Shown here piece by piece: positions 43,831 to 50,953 of a stretch of 64,000 bases of DNA. The translations under genes were made by a program, and so were the position numbers. The notes below the pieces were generated by a model. That model ran no database searches. It was not told the DNA's origin and saw only the letters and a list, made by a program, of their open reading frames with translations. This DNA comes from DATBGO01 sp036558005 (GTDB taxonomy: Bacteria > Actinomycetota > Actinomycetes > Streptosporangiales > Streptosporangiaceae), in assembly GCA_036558005.1 (NCBI GenBank), contig DATBGO010000026.1, forward strand, positions 12,025 to 76,024, in the 5' to 3' direction. Position 1 is the first letter of the stretch; each line of letters starts with the position of its first letter.

Positions 43831-43935
43831 TGTGGTCAGTCCTCGAGAACTCGAAGCGCCGATGGAGATCCGTGGGTTCGGAAGGTTGTTCGACGACCGT
43901 GAACCCGACGACAACACGACAAAGGAAGGGTAGTC

Positions 43936-44490
43936 ATGCGAGACGTCATCCTGTACATGTCGATGTCGCTGGACGGGTTCGTCGGCAGCGACCGTGAGCA
44001 CCCTGGGGTCGCGATCTCGGAGGACGCTGCGCTGAAGCAGTGGAAGCTGAACCGGATCAGCAACGCCGGTGCCCACCTCATGGGTCGCGTCACGTACCAG
44101 GAGATGTCGTCGTACTGGCCGCAGTCCGAGGACCCGTACGCGCGGCCGATGAACGACATCCCGAAGGTCGTGTTCTCGAAGACGCTCAGCGACGCCGAGG
44201 CCACCTGGCCAGAAACCCGGGTCGCGCGGGGCGGCCTCACAACCGAGACCGCCGCCATCAAGGCCGAGCCCGGCCCGGGCGTGATCGTCTGGGGTGGTAG
44301 CCGGCTGGCCGGCGCGATGGCCGCGGCGGACCTGATCGACGAGTACCGCCTCCTGGTCCAGCCGCTGGTCTTGGGCCGCGGACAGGCCCTGTTCGACCAG
44401 CTGCCGGAGTCACGGCACCTGGACCTCGTCGAGACCACGCCGTTCCCCAGCGGCATCGTCGCGCACGTCTACCGACCCCAGCACACCTGA
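43936..44490 (+). CDS. DHFR-family reductase (RibD C-terminal-like) 1
   Basis: 184 residues of the dihydrofolate reductase-like superfamily. The family pattern is clear: MSMSLDGFVGSD at the N terminus, HLMGRVTYQEM (about residue 47), VVFSKTL (about 77), IVWGGSRLAGAMAAADLIDE (about 115) and VQPLVLGRGQALFD. Such proteins are annotated as dihydrofolate reductase family and act as NADPH-dependent reductases; the true substrate is unknown. AAGGAAGG lies before the ATG. First of three DHFR-like units in a row. Confidence 0.9.
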   Translation: MRDVILYMSMSLDGFVGSDREHPGVAISEDAALKQWKLNRISNAGAHLMGRVTYQEMSSYWPQSEDPYARPMNDIPKVVFSKTLSDAEATWPETRVARGGLTTETAAIKAEPGPGVIVWGGSRLAGAMAAADLIDEYRLLVQPLVLGRGQALFDQLPESRHLDLVETTPFPSGIVAHVYRPQHT

Positions 44491-44503
44491 GGAGGGAGGC
44501 TCC

Positions 44504-45106
44504 GTGGGCACAGTGCAGGCGCAGGCGATCATGTCTCTTGACGGGTACGTCGCCAAGCAGGACAACACCATCGGCCGGTTGTTCGACTGGCTGCAGAACG
44601 GCGAGGTCGCGATCCCGACCCCCGCTGGGGACTTCACCGTCCACCTCACCCCGCCGAGTTCCGAGCACTGGCGGCGGTGGGCGTCCTCGCTGGGTGCGCT
44701 GGTCTGTGGTCGGACGCTGTTCGAGGTGGCCGAGGGCTGGCAGGGCCGGCACACCTTGGACGTCCCTGTTGTTGTGGTGACGCACAGGGTCCCCACGGAC
44801 TGGGTCGACGCCTACCCCGACGCGCCGTTTTCCTTCGTGACCGACGGGGTGGAGGCCGCGATCGCACGGGCCCGGGAGCTCGCCGGCGACCGTGTCGTCG
44901 CCGTCGCCGGAGGGACCATCGCCCGGCAGTGCCTGGACCTGGGGCTGCTGGACGAGGTGGCCGTCGACCTGGTGCCGGTGGTGATGGGCGAGGGTAACCG
45001 GCCCTTCTTCGGCGAACTCTCCTCAGAAGACGTCCTGCTCGGCAACCCGACGGTATGCGTCCAGGGCGACCGGGTCACCCACCTCGTGTTCCCGGTGCTG
45101 CGGTGA
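44504..45106 (+). CDS. DHFR-family reductase 2
   Basis: 200 residues, same superfamily but not closely similar to its neighbour: AIMSLDGYVAKQDNTIGRLF, LVCGRTLFEVAEGW (about residue 67), VVVVTHRVP, VVAVAGGTIARQCLDLGLLD (about 127), DLVPVVMGEGNRPFF. GTG start 13 bases after the previous stop with GGAGGGAGG between; part of the same transcription unit. Confidence 0.9.
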   Translation: MGTVQAQAIMSLDGYVAKQDNTIGRLFDWLQNGEVAIPTPAGDFTVHLTPPSSEHWRRWASSLGALVCGRTLFEVAEGWQGRHTLDVPVVVVTHRVPTDWVDAYPDAPFSFVTDGVEAAIARARELAGDRVVAVAGGTIARQCLDLGLLDEVAVDLVPVVMGEGNRPFFGELSSEDVLLGNPTVCVQGDRVTHLVFPVLR

Positions 45107-45125
45107 CCCGAGGAAGGACGTCAGC

Positions 45126-45281
45126 GTGCGGCACGGGTACGTCACCGGCCCGAATGACAGCCGGGAGAACCCGTTCGGCGAGGGCGCCGGGATGCTGCAC
45201 GACTGGATGTCCGACGCGACGTCGGTGGTAGCCCGGCGAGGAGCGGCATCGTCGAAGCGACGTGGCGTCCGTTCATCGTGA
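45126..45281 (+). pseudogene. Fragment of a third DHFR-family gene
   Basis: A GTG with GGAAGGACG upstream opens a 51-residue frame. Residues 4-32 (GYVTGPNDSRENPFGEG...HDWMSDAT) match the start of another DHFR-family protein, but the initial MSLD part is missing and the match ends near 45221. The remaining residues are the antisense of the truncated SnoaL-like gene. So this is a remnant joined to unrelated DNA. Confidence 0.65.
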
Positions 45282-45501
45282 GGTGCACGACGACGAGATC
45301 ATCCTCGGCCACCACGCGATGGATTGTTGCCCTCGGGCGGTCGAGGTCGTGCTCAAGCGTCGCGAGGGTCTGCCGAAGGCCGTCACGGCCCTGCGGCCCC
45401 GCCGCATGCTGGATGAGGTCTTCGGCGACGTGGTCGAAGGCCGCGTCGTCGTGCCCGTTCAGCGCCTCGTGGAAGGCCACAACGGTCTCAGCGGGGGTCA
45501 T
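45142..45501 (-). pseudogene. C-terminally truncated SnoaL-like (NTF2-fold) gene
   Basis: The first 90 residues are a good SnoaL-like start: TPAETVVAFHEALNGHDDAA, DLIQHAAGPQGRDGLRQTL, LVVVHLTMNGRHV, STMPLLAG. After about 45232 the expected rest of the domain is absent and the frame reads antisense of the DHFR fragment (Arg/Ser-rich). ATG with GAGGTGAGG upstream; probably still translated with the VOC gene 21 bases upstream. Confidence 0.7.
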
Positions 45502-45522
45502 CGCGTCCTCACCTCTGCTTCC

Positions 45523-45936
45523 CTAGCCGGCGAAGTCGCCCGCGGTCATGCCCTCGGGGTGCCCGGCAGGCCACTGGACCAGCTCGATCCGGTAGCCGTC
45601 GGGGTCGGTGACCCACGCGGTCCAGAAGTCTTCGGAGCCGCCGGGCGAGCTGGGCGGCTCGACGTAGGCTCCGCGGGAGGCCAGAGCGGACACGATCTCC
45701 TCCATGGACTCGACCTGGATCACGAGGTGGTGGAGACCGCCAGGATCCACCGTGCCACGGCCGGGATCGTGGACGAGTTCGAGGGTCACGAACTCGTCTG
45801 AGGGCAGCTTAAGCATGGCCAGGCTGCCAAACTCAGTCCCGGGCACGGTACCGAGCACCTCGTACCCGAGCCCTGTCCAGAACGCGAGCGACCGCTTCAG
45901 GTCCTCCACCCGAAGACCGACGTGCAACGTCCTCAT
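45523..45936 (-). CDS. VOC-family (glyoxalase-like) protein
   Basis: 137 residues. Starts LHVGLRVEDLKRSLAFWTGL; mid-protein GLHHLVIQVESMEEIVSAL with a metal-ligand His; C-terminal TDPDGYRIELVQWP with the Glu ligand. This is close to lactoylglutathione lyase-like proteins. AGGAG precedes the ATG. Upstream of, and probably co-transcribed with, the truncated SnoaL-like gene. Confidence 0.9.
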   Translation of the reverse strand: MRTLHVGLRVEDLKRSLAFWTGLGYEVLGTVPGTEFGSLAMLKLPSDEFVTLELVHDPGRGTVDPGGLHHLVIQVESMEEIVSALASRGAYVEPPSSPGGSEDFWTAWVTDPDGYRIELVQWPAGHPEGMTAGDFAG

Positions 45937-46002
45937 CGCCTGCTCCTGCCGCTGGATGCATGTCGTATAGGTCCAGTCTTTGGCCAGGGTGCCGGCGCCG
46001 GC

Positions 46003-46623
46003 TCAGCGGGCGATGGCCGGGCCGGATTCCGGCGGCCGGGAACTGGCCTCGATCGTGCCCTTGTAGGTCAGGCCGCGCAGGTGTACGACCGGGGCGGACG
46101 GGGGCAGCCCGCGCTCCCAGTCCTCGTCGGGTGACCAGGCCTTGCTGATGCCCATGCCGTCGGCCTCGACCCGGACTCCCGGCGGCACCACGACGTCGAT
46201 GCGTGACTTGTACGCGACCGCGAAGATGGTCGTCACCTGGGCGGACAGCTCCGCGGCCCGCAGGTCAAGCAGGCCGCTGCCCTTGTAGACCACGGCGGTC
46301 AGGTGCTCGGGCACCCGCCACCGGCCGCCGCGCCTGATCGAGCTCTTCAGCGCGAGCGCGAACCGGCCGGGCGGCCGGCCCGGCAGGTGCCCGGCGACCC
46401 GCGCGGGCGAGACGTCGGGCAGGTCGGTCACCAGCTGGTCAAGGTCGGCGCTGGTCCGCGCGGTCAGCGCGGCGCGCATCCGCTGGTCGAACTCCTCGTC
46501 GCCGAGCCTGCCCTCGGCGAAGGCTGCCTGCAGCCGCTGCGCGGCCGCGTCCCGGTCCTGGTCGGAGGCGCGGATCACCGGGGCGGGGCGGGGCGGGGGA
46601 GCTGGCTGGCGGGATGGCTCCAT
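46003..46623 (-). CDS. DUF1707 plus cell-wall-active-antibiotic-response-like protein
   Basis: 206 residues. Residues 18-70 are DUF1707 (IRASDQDRDAAAQRLQAAFA, GRLGDEEFDQRMRAALTART). The C-terminal half (about 105-200) resembles the LiaF/DUF2154 beta-helix: LTAVVYKGSGLLDLRAAELS, VTTIFAVAYKSRIDVVVPPG. No membrane segment is obvious. A role in cell-envelope stress sensing is plausible from the C-terminal family, unproven. GAGGAGG precedes the ATG, and the shared motif lies at 46659. Confidence 0.87.
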   Translation of the reverse strand: MEPSRQPAPPPRPAPVIRASDQDRDAAAQRLQAAFAEGRLGDEEFDQRMRAALTARTSADLDQLVTDLPDVSPARVAGHLPGRPPGRFALALKSSIRRGGRWRVPEHLTAVVYKGSGLLDLRAAELSAQVTTIFAVAYKSRIDVVVPPGVRVEADGMGISKAWSPDEDWERGLPPSAPVVHLRGLTYKGTIEASSRPPESGPAIAR

Positions 46624-46658
46624 GACCTACCTCCTCAGGTCGGTATCTCAGGTCAGCA

Positions 46659-46675
46659 AAGTCGAGATGTATCTT
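46659..46675 (+). promoter_or_regulatory. Shared AAGTCGAGATRTATCTT motif, copy 2
   Basis: AAGTCGAGATGTATCTT, 36 bases upstream of the DUF1707/LiaF-like gene, matches 16 of 17 bases of the element before the other DUF1707 gene (21637-21653) but in the opposite orientation relative to the gene, as a palindromic operator may be. Confidence 0.55.
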
Positions 46676-46731
46676 AACCTGCGCCCGACGGCGGATGCCA
46701 TCGCGCCGGGCGCGGGGCCGGCGGCCGGGTG

Positions 46732-47928
46732 CTAGGCGGCCGGGTCCGGCGCCGGGCCCGGCCCGGGCTTGGCCAGCTCGCCGTAGAGGGCGGCGGTCTG
46801 CGCCGCCACCGCTGACCAGCCGAACTCCGCGATCGCCCGGTCGCGGCCCAGGCGGCCCATCGCCGCCGCGCGAGCCGGGTCGCGGATCAGCGCGTTGACC
46901 GCCTCGGCCAGTTCCCCCGGGTCGCCTGGCGGCACCAGCAGGCCGGTCTCGCCGTCCGCCACGACCTCGGGTATCCCGCCGACCCTGGAGGCCACCACCG
47001 CGGTACCGCAGGCCATCGCCTCCAGGTTCACGATGCCCAGCGGCTCGTACAGGGACGGGCAGGCGAACACGGTGGCGTGGCTGAGCAGCTGGATCACCTC
47101 GTGCCTGGCCAGCATCCCGGCCAGCCAGATCACCCCGGACCGGTACTCACGCAGCTGGCTGGCCAGGCCCTCGACCTCGGCCTCCAGCTCGGGCGTGTCC
47201 GCCTGCCCGGCGCAGATCACCAGCTGCGCCGACGGGTCGATCCTGGCGGCCGCCTGCAGCAGCACCGGCAGCCCCTTCTGCCGGGTGACCCGGCCGACGA
47301 AGATGACCGACGGCCGGCTGGGGTCGACGCCATAGCGCTCCAGCACGCCGGTCTGCCGGTCGGGGGCGTACTCACGGGTGTCGATGCCGTTGCGGATCAC
47401 CCGGACCCGCCCTGGCGCCAGTGCCGGGTAGGCGGCCAGCACGTCGGCCCGCATCCCGGCGGACACCGCGATGACCGCGGCCGCCGACTCCACCGCCGTC
47501 CGCTCGCACCAGGACGACAGCGCGTAGCCGCCGCCGAGCTGCTCGGCCTTCCACGGCCGCAGCGGCTCCAGCGAATGCACGGTGAGCACGTGCGGCACCG
47601 AGTACAGCAGCGACGCCAGGTGGCCGGCCAGGTTCGCGTACCAGGTGTGGGAGTGCACCAGGTCGGCCCCGGCGACCGCGGCGGTCATCGACAGGTCGGC
47701 GGAGATCGTCCGCAGCGCCGGGTTGGCGCCGGCCAGCTGCTCCCAGGCCCGGTGCGCGACCGCGCCGTCCCGGTCGGCGCCCTGGCAGTGCACGGTCAGC
47801 TCCACCAGCGTGGCCAGCTCGCGCGCCAGGTAGCTGACGTGCACCCCGGCCCCGCCGTAGACCTCCGGCGGGTATTCCCTGGTCAGCATCGCCACCCGGA
47901 GCTGGCGGGCGGCATCGGGGGAGGTCAC
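46732..47928 (-). CDS. glgA: Glycogen synthase / maltose-1-phosphate synthase (GT4)
   Basis: 398 residues, GT-B glycosyltransferase. N-terminal MLTREYPPEVYGGAGVHVSY (acceptor-side loop), LVHSHTWYANLAGHLA (about residue 90), VIFVGRVTRQKGLPVLL (about 208), and the nucleotide-sugar motif SLYEPLGIVNLEAMACG (about 310). In actinobacteria this family uses ADP-glucose for glycogen or for maltose-1-phosphate (GlgM), feeding the GlgE route. The GTG start overlaps the glgC stop by four bases, so both are co-translated. Confidence 0.93.
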   Translation of the reverse strand: MTSPDAARQLRVAMLTREYPPEVYGGAGVHVSYLARELATLVELTVHCQGADRDGAVAHRAWEQLAGANPALRTISADLSMTAAVAGADLVHSHTWYANLAGHLASLLYSVPHVLTVHSLEPLRPWKAEQLGGGYALSSWCERTAVESAAAVIAVSAGMRADVLAAYPALAPGRVRVIRNGIDTREYAPDRQTGVLERYGVDPSRPSVIFVGRVTRQKGLPVLLQAAARIDPSAQLVICAGQADTPELEAEVEGLASQLREYRSGVIWLAGMLARHEVIQLLSHATVFACPSLYEPLGIVNLEAMACGTAVVASRVGGIPEVVADGETGLLVPPGDPGELAEAVNALIRDPARAAAMGRLGRDRAIAEFGWSAVAAQTAALYGELAKPGPGPAPDPAA

Positions 47929-49163
47929 GCCGGTACCGCCTGGCCCTTGCCGACGACGGTGATCCCGCCGTCGGAGACCACGAAGCCGCGGGCCGCGTCG
48001 TGCTCCTTGTCGACGCCGACGCTGACCCCCTCGGGCACCACGACGTTCTTGTCCAGGATCGCGTCCCTGATCACGGCGTGCCTTCCGACCTCAGTGTTGT
48101 GCAGGAGCACCGAGCGCTCCACGGTGGACCAGCTGTTCACCCGCACCCCGGGCGACAGCACCGCGTCGCGCACCAGCCCGCCGGAGACGATCACGCCGTT
48201 GCTGACGATGCTGTTGATGGCCCGGCCGACCCGGTCGGCGCTGTCGTGCACGAACTTGGCCGGCGGCTGCGAGGGCACGTGGGTCAGGATCGGCCAGCGG
48301 TCGTTGTACAGGTTGAACACCGGGTGCACCGCGCACAGGTCCATGTGCGCGTCGAAATAGGAATCCAGCGTCCCGACGTCACGCCAGTACCCGGCGTCGC
48401 GCTGGCCGGCCCCGGGGACGTGGTTGTCGAGGAAGTCATAGACCTGCGCGCGGCGCTGCGCCACCAGCATCGGGATGATGTCACCGCCCATGTCGTGCCG
48501 GCTGCTGGCGTTGGCCGCGTCCGCCCGCAGCGCCTCGATCATCACCTTGCTGTCGAACACGTAGATGCCCATCGACGCGTACGCCTCGTCGGGCCGCCCG
48601 GGCAGGGCCGGCGGGTCGGCGGGCTTCTCCAGGAACGCCTCGACGGTCCGGCCGTCCGGCGCGGTCTGGATAACCCCGAACGCGCTGGCGTCCTTGCGCG
48701 GCACCGGCAGCGCGGCGACGGTGACGCCCGCGCCCGCCTCCACGTGCTGGCCGATCATCTGCATCGGGTCCATCCGGAACACGTGGTCGGCGCCGAAGAC
48801 CGCGACGATGTCCGGGTTGTCGTCGTAGACCAGGTTCAGCGACTGGTAGATCGCGTCGGCGGAGCCGGTGTACCAGTGCGGGCCCAGCCGCTGCTGGGCC
48901 GGCACCGGGGTGACGTAGTTGCCCAGCAGGCTGTTCAGCTGCCAGGTCGTGGTGATGTGCCGGTCCAGGCTGTGGCTCTTGTACTGGGTGAGCACGCAGA
49001 TCCGCCGGAATCCGGCGTTGACCAGGTTCGACAGGGCGAAATCCACCAGCCGGTACAGGCCGGCGAACGGCACGGCCGGCTTGGCCCGGTCGTCGGTGAG
49101 CGGGGCCAGGCGCTTGCCCGCGCCGCCGGCCAGCACGATCCCCAGCACTCGCTGCTCGGCCAT
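47925..49163 (-). CDS. glgC: Glucose-1-phosphate adenylyltransferase
   Basis: 412 residues. Makes ADP-glucose from ATP and glucose 1-phosphate. Motifs: LAGGAGKRLAPLTDDRAKPA (nucleotide-binding, residue 11), PFAGLYRLVDFALSN, HWYTGSADAIYQSL (about residue 108), VFGADHVFRMD, VEAFLEKP and a C-terminal left-handed beta-helix (SIVSNGVIVSGGLVRDAVLS). ATG at 49163 has GGGAGGTG upstream. It directly supplies the downstream GT4 synthase. Confidence 0.96.
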   Translation of the reverse strand: MAEQRVLGIVLAGGAGKRLAPLTDDRAKPAVPFAGLYRLVDFALSNLVNAGFRRICVLTQYKSHSLDRHITTTWQLNSLLGNYVTPVPAQQRLGPHWYTGSADAIYQSLNLVYDDNPDIVAVFGADHVFRMDPMQMIGQHVEAGAGVTVAALPVPRKDASAFGVIQTAPDGRTVEAFLEKPADPPALPGRPDEAYASMGIYVFDSKVMIEALRADAANASSRHDMGGDIIPMLVAQRRAQVYDFLDNHVPGAGQRDAGYWRDVGTLDSYFDAHMDLCAVHPVFNLYNDRWPILTHVPSQPPAKFVHDSADRVGRAINSIVSNGVIVSGGLVRDAVLSPGVRVNSWSTVERSVLLHNTEVGRHAVIRDAILDKNVVVPEGVSVGVDKEHDAARGFVVSDGGITVVGKGQAVPA

Positions 49164-49347
49164 CACGCACCTCCCCGACCTCACGGTCCCTGCCCCCCGG
49201 TGCACTGCCCGTTCCTAGTGTCCCTTGCCGCCGGGCCGAACAATATGACTCTCAGCCGGTGATTGGCCTCAGTTCGGCAATACCCGGCATGGCGGGCGAT
49301 ACCCGGTGTGCCCGGGCTGGCTCCCCGTTCCGGCCCGCCGCGGCCGG

Positions 49348-50118
49348 TCAGCTCGCGTGGGTGAGCCGCAGCTTGGACTGCTCGTGGCCGAGCCGCTCCC
49401 AGTCGTCCATGAACTGGGCGCGCAGCCCCCGGGCAGCAGCCAGGCTGGCCAGCGTCTGGGTCCGGTAGTAGAAGTCCTCGCGCAGCACGTGATGCTCCGC
49501 GCCCTCGGTCCGGTCGAAGGTGAAATCGAAGAAACCGCCGGGCGCCAGCACCCGCCCGGCGCTGCTCAGGCACTCATCGATGACCTCGATGGGGGAGTGC
49601 GAGAAGACACTATGCGCGTGGATGATGTCGAATTGGCCAGCCGGGAGGAAATCCAGCCGCAGGTCCTGCACCAGGCTCAGGTGCGGCAGCCGGCGCTGCA
49701 GGCCATACCGCGTCACGGTGCGCTGGGCGGCGAGAAGTATTTCAGGTGAGATATCAATGCCGTAATAGTTCCCCGGATCCAGGTAGCCGATAAACAGGCG
49801 GCCGGCCCGCAGGTTGCCGCAGCCGATCTCCAGCATGCTCATCCCCGGCTTCAGGCCGTGTGAGAGCAGGTAGTCGAACTGCAGCTGGCCGAGCCTGAGC
49901 CAGGACCCGTGCGTCTTGCTGCCGACCGCGCCCTCGTCGCTGACCGCCGCGTCCGAGGCCATGACGGCCCGGTAATAGCTGATATGGTCCCGGGTGCCCA
50001 GCCAGAGCAGCGCATCACGGCAGCGCCGCCTGGAATACGGGATGATATGACCCGGATGAGTCGCGGCGTACCTTATCTTGAAACCAAGCCTGGAACGATC
50101 TTTCAGTGCCACGCTCAA
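49348..50118 (-). CDS. Class I SAM-dependent methyltransferase
   Basis: 256 residues. SAM motif I is MSMLEIGCGNLRAGRLF (about residue 95), the acidic end of strand 2 YYGIDISPEIL (about 118), post-motif FDIIHAHSVFSH (about 165), then VLAPGGFFDFTF. Resembles small-molecule or sugar/lipid methyltransferases. The TTG start at 50118 and GTG at 50112 are both possible. The gene is noticeably less GC-rich than its neighbours, which hints at transfer. Substrate unknown. Confidence 0.87.
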   Translation of the reverse strand: MSVALKDRSRLGFKIRYAATHPGHIIPYSRRRCRDALLWLGTRDHISYYRAVMASDAAVSDEGAVGSKTHGSWLRLGQLQFDYLLSHGLKPGMSMLEIGCGNLRAGRLFIGYLDPGNYYGIDISPEILLAAQRTVTRYGLQRRLPHLSLVQDLRLDFLPAGQFDIIHAHSVFSHSPIEVIDECLSSAGRVLAPGGFFDFTFDRTEGAEHHVLREDFYYRTQTLASLAAARGLRAQFMDDWERLGHEQSKLRLTHAS

Positions 50119-50151
50119 TAGCGTAGGGAATTCCGGTGCCGGCGCGCGGGA

Positions 50152-50424
50152 TTACCCCGCAGGCTCATCCTGGCTATTGCTCATCCGCGCCACCGCGGCG
50201 CGGGTGGCCAGCACCTTGGCCGTGTGCACCCCGGCCCCGATCACGAGCCCCCACAGCAGCGCCTCGCGCAGCGCGACCCGCGGATCCTCGGGATGCTCTG
50301 GAGGCTCCTTGCCGGTGAGCTTCTTGCCGGCGAAGACGATGAGCTTGCGGGCGGCGAAGGCCGCGGCCATGCCGACCAGCGCCGTGACCGCCTTGCTGCC
50401 CGCCACCCCGCTCTTGCCTGACAT
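50152..50424 (-). CDS. DUF4235 protein
   Basis: 90 residues with the DUF4235 pattern: AVTALVGMAAAFAARKLIVF, GKKLTGKEPPEHPEDPRVAL, EALLWGLVIGAGVHTAKVLA. Two hydrophobic segments suggest an integral membrane protein. GAGGG precedes the ATG. Function unknown. Confidence 0.87.
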   Translation of the reverse strand: MSGKSGVAGSKAVTALVGMAAAFAARKLIVFAGKKLTGKEPPEHPEDPRVALREALLWGLVIGAGVHTAKVLATRAAVARMSNSQDEPAG

Positions 50425-50455
50425 CCCTCATCCCTCCATCGGCGACGTCTGCTGA

Positions 50456-50932
50456 TCATCCCACGGAGCTGCCGCGGGCGCGGGACTGCGGCCGCGATCG
50501 CTGGATCGCGGCGGCCAGCTCGGCGGGCCGCCTGGTGCCGATCAGCCAGTAGGGCCGGGCCGGATCGGCGCTGAGCACCTGGACGTAGAGCGCCAGCTTG
50601 AGATAGGGCCTGATCAGCAGGTAGGCCGACGGGTCGGCGCGCGGCCCGCGCAGCGCCCTGGCCTGTGCCTCGTCCAGCTCCGCCACGTCACCGACCTGGC
50701 TCAGCGGCAGCCTGGCCCGGCCCGCGCGCAACTCGCCCGCGGTGACCTCGATGACCGGGCTGCCCCAGTACAGCAGTGTTCCCGCGGTCACCCCGCCGAT
50801 CACCAGGTAACAGCCAATCGCCACGAACAGGTTGAAGCCCGCCCACAATGTCGTGCCGAAAATCGCCGAGCACAGCAAGGCGAGTAGCCACCAGGAAACC
50901 GGCGGGCGAAGCTGTTCTCGGTAGTTACGCAT
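50456..50932 (-). CDS. DUF3093 membrane protein
   Basis: 158 residues. Two N-terminal membrane segments (WWLLALLCSAIFGTTLWAGF and LFVAIGCYLVIGGVTAGTLLY), then a soluble domain with RPYLKLALYVQV and YWLIGTRRPAELAAAI, typical of DUF3093. In streptomycetes this gene lies beside dut; here an AI-2E transporter gene lies between. The ATG is preceded by TACGGT and six bases, so it may be leaderless. Confidence 0.88.
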   Translation of the reverse strand: MRNYREQLRPPVSWWLLALLCSAIFGTTLWAGFNLFVAIGCYLVIGGVTAGTLLYWGSPVIEVTAGELRAGRARLPLSQVGDVAELDEAQARALRGPRADPSAYLLIRPYLKLALYVQVLSADPARPYWLIGTRRPAELAAAIQRSRPQSRARGSSVG

Positions 50933-50938
50933 TCGTCA

Positions 50939-50944
50939 ACCGTA
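50939..50944 (-). promoter_or_regulatory. Possible -10 of leaderless DUF3093 gene
   Basis: On the minus strand TACGGT is followed by six bases and the ATG at 50932. No ribosome-binding site is seen. Confidence 0.4.
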
Positions 50945-50953
50945 GTTGGTTAC

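Noticed and set aside
43862..43934. Short frame (about 23 codons) before the first DHFR-family gene, beginning MEIRGFGRLFDDREPDD
   Set aside because: Too short to support, no clear ribosome-binding site; may be the N-terminal residue of a rearranged gene.
43836..44456. Open frame antisense to DHFR-family gene 1
   Set aside because: Ser/Arg-rich composition with no domain; the plus-strand gene has all family motifs.
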